Positions 18,197 through 23,766 of a stretch of DNA of 23,766 nt are shown piece by piece. Source of the stretch: an uncultured Helicobacter sp. (lineage in GTDB: Bacteria; Campylobacterota; Campylobacteria; Campylobacterales; Helicobacteraceae); assembly GCF_910577135.1 (NCBI RefSeq), contig NZ_CAJTLL010000023.1, positions 1-23,766 of the forward strand. Reading direction: 5' to 3'. Under the pieces are notes generated by a model. The model worked only from the letters and a program-made list of their open reading frames with translations. It was not told where the DNA came from and searched no databases. The position numbers and the translations under genes are program-made. Each line of letters begins with the position of its first letter. The stretch's first letter is position 1.

Positions 18197-18988
18197 GTGT
18201 TATATGGAGCCTCTTTCCTTGCTATAATCCCTGCCAGAAGTGGGAGCAAAAGACTACCTGATAAAAATATTAAACCACTTTGTGGTAAGCCACTTTTAGC
18301 TTGGAGTATTCAAGCTGCTTTAGATTCTAAGTATATTGATGAGATAGTAGTAAGCACAGATTCTAATATTTATGCAGATATTGCTAAATCTTATGGGGCT
18401 AATGTGCCTTTTTTGAGACCTGATTATTTAAGTAGTGATACGACTACTACTTTTGAAGTATTAGAGCATTGTATTGATTATTATAAAAAAGAGTTAAATA
18501 AAGAATTTGATTATGTGGTGCTATTGCAGCCCACTAGTCCTTTACGTCAAAGTTGGCATATTAAAGAATCTTGTGAAAAAATTATTACACACAATATGGA
18601 TTCTCTTATCTCTGTGTGTAAATGTGAGCATTCCCCTCTTTGGAGTAATACATTGCCCGAAGATGAAAATATGAATGGCTTTTTGCAGGATTCTATCCGC
18701 AATGTCCGCTCCCAAGATTTACCGCAATACTATCGCTTAAATGGAGTAATTTTTATCGCAAAAACGCAATCCCTGCTAACGCACCGAAGCTTTTTCACGC
18801 CTCAAAGCATTGCTTATAAAATGGATAATATATATTCAAGTGATATTGATAGCCCACTTGATTTTGATTTTGCCACTCTTTTAGCTACGAAAGTAATGGG
18901 GGGGGGGGCAGATACAAAGCTAATTAATAATCCTTATATCTGCATTCCTACAGCAGCGCATTATTTGGCATATCCAAAGGTCGCCTAA
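18197..18988 (+). CDS. Acylneuraminate cytidylyltransferase-like CMP-sugar synthetase, copy 1
   Basis: Activates a nonulosonic acid with CTP. Of its 263 residues the first 234 or so are the enzyme: IIPARSGSKRLPDKNIKPL (P-loop-like CTP site), VVSTDSNIYADIA, LLQPTSPLR and the terminal DSPLDFDFATLLA. A G11 tract follows directly, and then a 26-residue tail (ADTKLINNPYICIP...) that I cannot match to the family. With ten or twelve G the protein would stop within about ten codons, still with its catalytic domain. The start is GTG 18197 with AAGGG upstream. The stop abuts the next gene's ATG (TAAATG). A 269-bp block in the 5' half is identical to copy 2 at 20.8 kb. Which sugar it activates is unknown. 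Confidence 0.8.
   Translation: MLYGASFLAIIPARSGSKRLPDKNIKPLCGKPLLAWSIQAALDSKYIDEIVVSTDSNIYADIAKSYGANVPFLRPDYLSSDTTTTFEVLEHCIDYYKKELNKEFDYVVLLQPTSPLRQSWHIKESCEKIITHNMDSLISVCKCEHSPLWSNTLPEDENMNGFLQDSIRNVRSQDLPQYYRLNGVIFIAKTQSLLTHRSFFTPQSIAYKMDNIYSSDIDSPLDFDFATLLATKVMGGGADTKLINNPYICIPTAAHYLAYPKVA
18255..18523 (+). repeat. 269-bp exact direct repeat, copy A
   Basis: Identical base for base to 20843-21111 (offset 2588). It covers the residues from LPDKNIKPL to YVVLL in both CMP-sugar synthetases. Flanking sequence on both sides has many synonymous and other differences, so identity starts and stops abruptly, as expected from recent gene conversion or cassette exchange. Confidence 0.95.
18898..18908 (+). 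repeat. G11 tract at the 3' end of CMP-sugar synthetase copy 1
   Basis: Eleven G directly after the last conserved segment of the enzyme. Only this frame stays open to the next start codon; ten or twelve G give stops within ten codons. Confidence 0.93.
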
Positions 18989-20785
18989 ATGTCTCTTGAG
19001 GTGCTTATTGTAGGATATGGTTCGATTGGGAAACGCCATAGTGAGGTATTGCAACAATATTTCAACGCTCATATCACTTTGATTAGCTCTCAAAATCTTC
19101 CTAACGCCTACCCTACTTTTGAATCCCTACCCGATATAGCAGCCTTTGATTATTACATTATCGCTTCACCCACAGCAAAACATTTTCAAGATTTAAAATA
19201 TATTGATTCTCTGTGTGAAAACAAAATTATTTTTGTTGAAAAGCCCCTTTTTGAATCAAACCTTTATTTTGCCCCTAGTGGTAAAAATACGATTGTGATA
19301 GGCTTTTGCTTAAGGTTTCACCCTATTTTGTGGCTTATGCGCCAAGCCTTAGAAAAAGAAACGCCCTATTTTGTAGAAATTTCCTGCGGTTCTTATCTAC
19401 CACTATGGAGAGAGAATACAGACTATCGTCATACTTATAGTGCTCATAAAAAAAGGGGTGGGGGAGTATTGCTCGACCTAAGCCACGAGCTAGATTATAC
19501 ACAATGGCTTTTTGGGGATTTTATATATGAAAGTATCAAAGGTTTTAATGGTAAAATATCCGAACTGGAAATCTCAAGTGATGATATTCTCACTTTTGTA
19601 GCCCATACTGCTCAAGGTGCAATTATCAATCTTACCTGCAATTACTTCAGTAAAATCCCACGGAGAACTATAAGAGCTCATACCACAAATGCAACTTATG
19701 AATGCGATTTAATACAAAACACATTCTCTACTTTTACCAAACAAGGCGTCCAAAACACCCAAAGTATAAGCTTTGCTCGCAATGAACTTTTTGCCATTAT
19801 GCACCAAAGTGTATTGCACTCTCCATCTTTCACTTCACACACAATCCCAAAAGACCTACTTGCCGTATTGCAAGCAGGCTCAAAGGGAATCTTGCCTACC
19901 CTCGATTCATCTCTTATGCAAACTCTCACAAGGATTAAAAATATGAAACTCACGCAAAATATACTCTGTGTAATCGGCGCACGTGGTGGAAGCAAAGGTG
20001 TAAAAAATAAAAATATTATGCCTATTGCTGGCAAACCACTTTTAGCTCACACAATCATTCAGGCTCTTCAATCGCGTCTTTTTTCTCACATCGTGCTTAG
20101 CACAGATTCAGAGGATATTGCCAAAGTAGGTGAAGAATACGGAGCTGAAGTATTTTTCTTGCGTGATAAAGCCCTTGCTACCGATGATTCTGGTAAGCTT
20201 CCTGCTATACGGGACGCTCTACTTAGAAGTGAAGCACACTACAAAACACATTTTGATGTGATTTTTGACCTTGATGCGACAAGCCCATTGCGCTTAGTAA
20301 GTGATATTACACAAGCTTATGAACAATTTCTACACGATGATAATGACATTCTCATCACAGCCTCTCCAGCACGAAAAAGTCCATATTTCAATCTCATAGA
20401 AATCTTTGAAGAGGAAGGAGAAAAAAGAGTGAATCTAAGCAAAAAACCACCAAAACCTATTCTAAGGCGACAAGATAGCCCAAAATGCTATGATATGAAT
20501 GCAAGTATTTACATCTGGAAACGCGAAGCACTTTTAGAAAATGATAGTGTATTTACTCCAAACACAGGGCTTTTCATTATGCCAGAAGAGCGGAGCATAG
20601 ATATTGATACGCCACTTGATTTTGCATTTGTGGATTTTATGCTTAATCACGCTAATAAGCAACAAATCAGCGGGGGGGGGGGTAATACATTAATTCTTAA
20701 ACCATTCACATTCCCCTTTATACCAAACTACCCTTTAAACTCTCTTATTTATCTATCTCCTATCTCTTATATGGGGGTAGCTTGA
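18989..20785 (+). CDS. Fusion: Gfo/Idh/MocA oxidoreductase (PtmF-like position) plus CMP-legionaminate-type synthetase (PtmB-like)
   Basis: 598 residues in two parts. Residues 1-318 are a Gfo/Idh/MocA dehydrogenase: LIVGYGSIGKRHSEV (NAD(P)-binding), FVEKPL (the EKP motif) and GGGVLLDLSHELDY. Residues 319-560 are a complete CMP-acylneuraminate synthetase: CVIGARGGSKGVKNKNI, LDATSPLR, DIDTPLDFAFVDFML. The second part starts at Met319 (ATG 19943), which has its own AAGGA eight bases upstream, so a separate PtmB-like product is possible. In Campylobacter the corresponding ptmF and ptmB are, as I recall, neighbouring separate genes. A G11 tract follows the second domain, then a 33-residue tail rich in proline and hydrophobic residues that fits no known extension. 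The stop overlaps the next start codon. Confidence 0.8.
   Translation: MSLEVLIVGYGSIGKRHSEVLQQYFNAHITLISSQNLPNAYPTFESLPDIAAFDYYIIASPTAKHFQDLKYIDSLCENKIIFVEKPLFESNLYFAPSGKNTIVIGFCLRFHPILWLMRQALEKETPYFVEISCGSYLPLWRENTDYRHTYSAHKKRGGGVLLDLSHELDYTQWLFGDFIYESIKGFNGKISELEISSDDILTFVAHTAQGAIINLTCNYFSKIPRRTIRAHTTNATYECDLIQNTFSTFTKQGVQNTQSISFARNELFAIMHQSVLHSPSFTSHTIPKDLLAVLQAGSKGILPTLDSSLMQTLTRIKNMKLTQNILCVIGARGGSKGVKNKNIMPIAGKPLLAHTIIQALQSRLFSHIVLSTDSEDIAKVGEEYGAEVFFLRDKALATDDSGKLPAIRDALLRSEAHYKTHFDVIFDLDATSPLRLVSDITQAYEQFLHDDNDILITASPARKSPYFNLIEIFEEEGEKRVNLSKKPPKPILRRQDSPKCYDMNASIYIWKREALLENDSVFTPNTGLFIMPEERSIDIDTPLDFAFVDFMLNHANKQQISGGGGNTLILKPFTFPFIPNYPLNSLIYLSPISYMGVA
20672..20682 (+). repeat. G11 tract at the 3' end of the oxidoreductase-synthetase fusion
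   Basis: Eleven G after the synthetase domain. At eleven, translation reaches the next gene's start; at ten or twelve it ends within about five codons, some 90 bases before that start. Confidence 0.93.
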
Positions 20786-21501
20786 TGTATCAAGGACATA
20801 GCTTTCTTGCCATTATTCCTGCGAGAAGTGGAAGTAAAGGGTTACCTGATAAAAATATTAAACCACTTTGTGGTAAGCCACTTTTAGCTTGGAGTATTCA
20901 AGCTGCTTTAGATTCTAAGTATATTGATGAGATAGTAGTAAGCACAGATTCTAATATTTATGCAGATATTGCTAAATCTTATGGGGCTAATGTGCCTTTT
21001 TTGAGACCTGATTATTTAAGTAGTGATACGACTACTACTTTTGAAGTATTAGAGCATTGTATTGATTATTATAAAAAAGAGTTAAATAAAGAATTTGATT
21101 ATGTGGTGCTACTAGAGCCAACAAGCCCTTTAAGAGAGAGGGGAGATGTGGATAAAGCCATTGAAATTCTCCATAATCACAAAAAAGCACAATCCATAGT
21201 GGGAATCTGCGCCACAGAGGGAAGTAACCCCGCTTTTCTTGTATATCTTCATAATGATTTTATTCGCCCTTATGAAAATACAGACTTCTCGCCATTACGC
21301 AGACAGGATATTAAGCCTGTGTATTTTTTTGAAGGGAGTTTGTATATTAGCCTGACTACAGCACTTTTAGAGCATAAAAACTTTTATCACGAGCTAACTC
21401 TAGGCTTTGAAGTCCCAAAATGGAAAAGCTTTGAGATAGATGATGAAGATGATTTCGCCATTATTCAAACATTGGCAACAAAATACAAGGAGAGGCTATG
21501 A
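20785..21501 (+). CDS. Acylneuraminate cytidylyltransferase-like CMP-sugar synthetase, copy 2
   Basis: 238 residues, a full-length synthetase of this family without any G tract: IIPARSGSKGLPDKNIKPL, VVSTDSNIYAD, LLEPTSPLRERGDV and the terminal KSFEIDDEDDFAIIQTLA. The second half differs strongly from copy 1, while 269 bp of the first half are identical. It probably activates a pseudaminic- or legionaminic-type acid. The ATG at 20785 overlaps the previous stop (TGATG); the only ribosome-site candidate is GGGGG at 20772-20776, so translation probably depends on ribosomes arriving from the upstream frame. A TTG directly before the ATG is also possible. Confidence 0.87.
   Translation: MYQGHSFLAIIPARSGSKGLPDKNIKPLCGKPLLAWSIQAALDSKYIDEIVVSTDSNIYADIAKSYGANVPFLRPDYLSSDTTTTFEVLEHCIDYYKKELNKEFDYVVLLEPTSPLRERGDVDKAIEILHNHKKAQSIVGICATEGSNPAFLVYLHNDFIRPYENTDFSPLRRQDIKPVYFFEGSLYISLTTALLEHKNFYHELTLGFEVPKWKSFEIDDEDDFAIIQTLATKYKERL
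20843..21111 (+). repeat. 269-bp exact direct repeat, copy B
   Basis: Second copy of the block at 18255-18523, same orientation. Recombination between the two would remove 2588 bp, including the oxidoreductase-synthetase fusion, and leave one in-frame hybrid synthetase, because the offset equals the frame difference of the two genes. Confidence 0.95.
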
Positions 21502-22286
21502 AAATCACAAAAGACAATTACCTAAAAGCCACTCAAATGGATAAGAAAAGCAAAGCCTACTTTACCAAATCTATCAATAAAACAGAGCAGCAAAAAGCTT
21601 TAGAATCTTTGCTCTTAGAGGCTATAAATAAAGGTATTTTAGATAAAAATGCTCCTTATAAAATTGTAGATTTAGCTTGTGGTGGAGGGACATTAAGCTA
21701 TCATTTGGCTTCATTTTTTCCAAATGCTACTTTTGTTTTACTTGATTATAATGAAGATGGTTTAGACTTAGCTAGAGAATTTAATACTCCATTTAAAGAG
21801 AGAATGCAATTTATTCAAGGGGATTTACACACTCTACCTTTTGAAGATAATACTTTTGATTTAGTGTTTTGTTGGGGAGTTTTGCTTATCTTTGATGAAA
21901 ATGAGCTTTTGCCTCTTGTAGAAGAAGTGAGACGAGTTTTAAAACAAGGAGGACTGCTCTATGCCTCAAGCCTCAATCCACATAATCCAAAATCACCGCT
22001 TATCAATACCTATTACAATACTTACTGCACACAAAGCATTATTGATATGTGTGGGGATTTAGTTTCCTCTATAAATATGATACCTTTTTCTCCCCATATA
22101 GATTTTGAACGAAACCTAGCACAAAGGGGTATTGGAACTTTTACTCTTAGACTCTCTCAAGAAGAAAATCATATATTAGCTCTAAACAATGGGGGGGGGG
22201 GATATAAACAAAACTCCTATACATCTAAAAATCCCTGCGGGTATACTGCTCAATTGGGGGATTTTAGAGGCAAGAAAATAGCCTAG
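21498..22286 (+). CDS. SAM-dependent class I methyltransferase with a G11 tract near its 3' end
   Basis: The 262 residues show motif I VDLACGGGTLSYHLA, post-I FVLLDYNEDGLDLA, FDLVFCWGVLLIFDE (motif II) and VRRVLKQGGLLYASS (motif III). It starts with a four-base ATGA overlap with the synthetase. A G11 tract follows at residue 232. In the present frame the tail is YKQNSYTSKNPCGYTAQ... to 22286. With ten G it would be DINKTPIHLKIPAGILLNWG..., which looks more like folded protein; so the sequenced state may be the altered one. A 77-bp segment near its 5' end recurs exactly in a second gene at the window's right edge. The substrate is unknown, presumably the sugar made by this locus. Confidence 0.8.
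   Translation: MKITKDNYLKATQMDKKSKAYFTKSINKTEQQKALESLLLEAINKGILDKNAPYKIVDLACGGGTLSYHLASFFPNATFVLLDYNEDGLDLAREFNTPFKERMQFIQGDLHTLPFEDNTFDLVFCWGVLLIFDENELLPLVEEVRRVLKQGGLLYASSLNPHNPKSPLINTYYNTYCTQSIIDMCGDLVSSINMIPFSPHIDFERNLAQRGIGTFTLRLSQEENHILALNNGGGGYKQNSYTSKNPCGYTAQLGDFRGKKIA
21552..21628 (+). repeat. Direct repeat of at least 77 bp, copy A
   Basis: Identical to 23690-23766 (offset 2138). The second copy runs off the window, so the full length is unknown. The first 50 bases of the two genes differ, so identity begins abruptly inside the coding region. Confidence 0.95.
22191..22201 (+). repeat. G11 tract in the methyltransferase 3' end
   Basis: Eleven G. Two of the three frames stay open for about 27 codons after it, so slippage swaps one C-terminus for another; the third frame stops at once. 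Confidence 0.93.
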
Positions 22287-22307
22287 TACATAAGTTAAGG
22301 AGACAGA

Positions 22308-23600
22308 ATGAATTATCAAGAACAATTACTCAATGCTATTCCGGGTGGAGCGCATACATATTCACGTGGATACGATCAATATCCAAGTAATGCTCCACAG
22401 ATTCTAAAAAGAGGCAAAGGGGCATATGTATATGATGAGAAAGAAGAAGCATTTTTAGACTATGGTATGGCACTTAGAGCGGTATGTATAGGCTATAGCG
22501 ATTCGCGTGTTAATGCAGCGGCGATTCAACAAATAGAATATGGAAACAACCTCACACGCCCATCACTCATAGAGCTTGAAGCCGCTCAAACACTCATTAA
22601 TGCTATTGATAGTGTAGATATGGTGAAATTTACCAAAAATGGCTCTACTGCTACAAGTGCAGCTGTAAAGCTATCGCGAGCTTATACTGGTAGAACGCTT
22701 ATTGCACGTTGTTTAGAACACCCATTTTTTAGCTATGATGATTGGTTTATTGGCAGCACAGAGGTAAAACGTGGTGTGCCTCAAAATATACAAGAAGATA
22801 CGCTTACCTTTCACTACAATAATATAGAATCTTTGGAAACTCTATTTAAAAAATACCCAAACAATATCGCTTGTGTTATTTTAGAGCCGGCTAATTTAGA
22901 ACACCCCAAAAATGATTTTTTACAAAATGTCCGCTTGTTATGTGATAAGTATGGAGCGGTGATGATTTTAGATGAGATGATTACAGGCTTTCGATGGCAT
23001 ATTAAAGGAGCTCAACATTACTATAATATAAAACCAGACCTATGCACTTTTGGCAAAGCTATGGCAAATGGATTTTCAGTCGCCGCCGTAGCAGGAAAAA
23101 GAGAGATTATGAGTCTAGGAAGTATTGAATTTAGTGGAAAAGAAAGGGTATTCCTTCTATCGACAACGCACGGCGCAGAGATGTCTCCACTTGGGGCTTT
23201 TGTAGAAACATACAAGATTCTAAAACAAGAGCATATCGTAGAATATCTGTGGGATTATGGGAAAAAAATCGTGCAAGGCATTAATAAAATCGCAAAAGAT
23301 TTACAAATCCACGAACACTTTGTAGCAACAGGTATAGAGTGTCAGCCTTATATTCTTACTTTTGATAGCAATAGGCAATCTAGCCTTGCTTTTCGCACAT
23401 TATTTTTGCAAGAAATGCTTAAATCTAATGTTCTCTTTCCCTGTATATCAATGAGCTATGCTCATAAGCAAAAAGAGCTTGATTATACGCTTGAAGCCAT
23501 AGCAAAAAGTTTAGAAATATACAAAAAAGCCTTAAATGAAGGGGTAGATTCTTATCTTAAAGGAGATGTGATTAAACCTGTTTTTAGAAAGTATAATTAA
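22308..23600 (+). CDS. Class III PLP aminotransferase, glutamate-1-semialdehyde aminomutase-like
   Basis: 430 residues of the HemL/acetylornithine aminotransferase fold. IPGGAHTYSRGYDQYP is the typical HemL-like opening. KFTKNGSTATSAAVKLSRAYTGR binds the cofactor phosphate, ILDEMITGFR holds the PLP-contact aspartate, and FGKAMANGF holds the Schiff-base lysine K250. STTHGAEMSPLGA follows. The position among sugar genes argues for amination of a sugar or a linked small molecule and against haem synthesis. TTAAGGAGA just before the ATG is a strong ribosome site, so it does not depend on coupling. No G tract is present. The exact substrate is unknown. Confidence 0.85.
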   Translation: MNYQEQLLNAIPGGAHTYSRGYDQYPSNAPQILKRGKGAYVYDEKEEAFLDYGMALRAVCIGYSDSRVNAAAIQQIEYGNNLTRPSLIELEAAQTLINAIDSVDMVKFTKNGSTATSAAVKLSRAYTGRTLIARCLEHPFFSYDDWFIGSTEVKRGVPQNIQEDTLTFHYNNIESLETLFKKYPNNIACVILEPANLEHPKNDFLQNVRLLCDKYGAVMILDEMITGFRWHIKGAQHYYNIKPDLCTFGKAMANGFSVAAVAGKREIMSLGSIEFSGKERVFLLSTTHGAEMSPLGAFVETYKILKQEHIVEYLWDYGKKIVQGINKIAKDLQIHEHFVATGIECQPYILTFDSNRQSSLAFRTLFLQEMLKSNVLFPCISMSYAHKQKELDYTLEAIAKSLEIYKKALNEGVDSYLKGDVIKPVFRKYN

Positions 23601-23641
23601 AGGCTATAATGCAATCTATATTTTATATCAAAGGAGCAAAA

Positions 23642-23766
23642 ATGAAAGATCTTTACTCAAAGAGTATGAAGACTGATAAAGAATTGGCTAAAGCCTACTT
23701 TACCAAATCTATCAATAAAACAGAGCAGCAAAAAGCTTTAGAATCTTTGCTCTTAGAGGCTATAAA
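23642..23766 (+). CDS. Second SAM-methyltransferase paralogue (partial, 5' end only)
   Basis: ATG 23642 follows AAAGGAG and opens a frame that runs off the window: MKDLYSKSMKTDKELAKAYF and onward. From residue 17 it is identical to the methyltransferase at 21.5 kb, at both DNA and protein level, while the first 16 residues differ. It is therefore a paralogue or a cassette of that gene. Its catalytic domain is not visible, so function is inferred from identity alone. Confidence 0.75.
   Translation, partial: MKDLYSKSMKTDKELAKAYFTKSINKTEQQKALESLLLEAI
23690..23766 (+). repeat. Direct repeat of at least 77 bp, copy B (cut by the window edge)
   Basis: Matches 21552-21628 with no difference up to the last base of the window. 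Recombination with copy A would delete 2138 bp, including the class III aminotransferase, and keep the reading frame. Confidence 0.95.

Overview
The window looks like a piece of an AT-rich Campylobacterota chromosome, most likely an enterohepatic Helicobacter. This rests on protein resemblance: flagellin and LPS sugar genes related to the Campylobacter ptm/pse set, a dCache chemoreceptor, long G/C homopolymers, and -10-only promoters. No rRNA, tRNA, CRISPR array or insertion sequence was seen.

Layout: (1) 1-1557, minus: N-terminal 519 residues of a chemoreceptor, followed by an AT-rich gap with an 18-bp tandem duplication. (2) 1892-2428, plus: a DinB-fold protein. (3) 7706 down to 2444, minus: lepA, then rmlA-rmlB-fdtA-fdtB, a tight cluster that should make a dTDP-3-amino-3,6-dideoxyhexose. 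(4) 7772-14480, plus: a type I restriction-modification locus (hsdR, hsdM, hsdS). hsdR is broken by a C12 tract and by a second single-base frameshift. hsdS carries its own frameshift. hsdM is intact but is separated from hsdS by about 550 bp of dispersed repeats and GC-rich hairpins. (5) 14752-23766: a nonulosonate (pseudaminic/legionaminic-type) sugar region. It holds a pseA-like amidotransferase (minus), then ptmE, a methyltransferase joined to a foreign N-terminus, two separate CMP-sugar synthetases, a Gfo/Idh/MocA oxidoreductase fused to a third CMP-sugar synthetase, a SAM methyltransferase, a class III aminotransferase, and the start of a second copy of that methyltransferase.

Region 5 has the features of a variable surface-sugar locus. 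Five G10-G11 tracts lie within about 7 kb, and all read G on the plus strand whatever the gene direction. Two pairs of paralogues share exactly identical 5' blocks (269 bp and at least 77 bp) and then diverge. Several tracts sit at domain or gene junctions rather than inside catalytic domains. My inference is a locus that changes by slippage at the G tracts and by recombination between direct repeats. As read here, pseA is in frame, hsdR is out of frame, and the methyltransferase at 17.5 kb is in frame only from an internal start.

A sequence-level signal also runs across the whole window: the odd-length palindrome TAGAWTCTA occurs at least 14 times, in coding and non-coding DNA, where about 0.5 would be expected from base composition.
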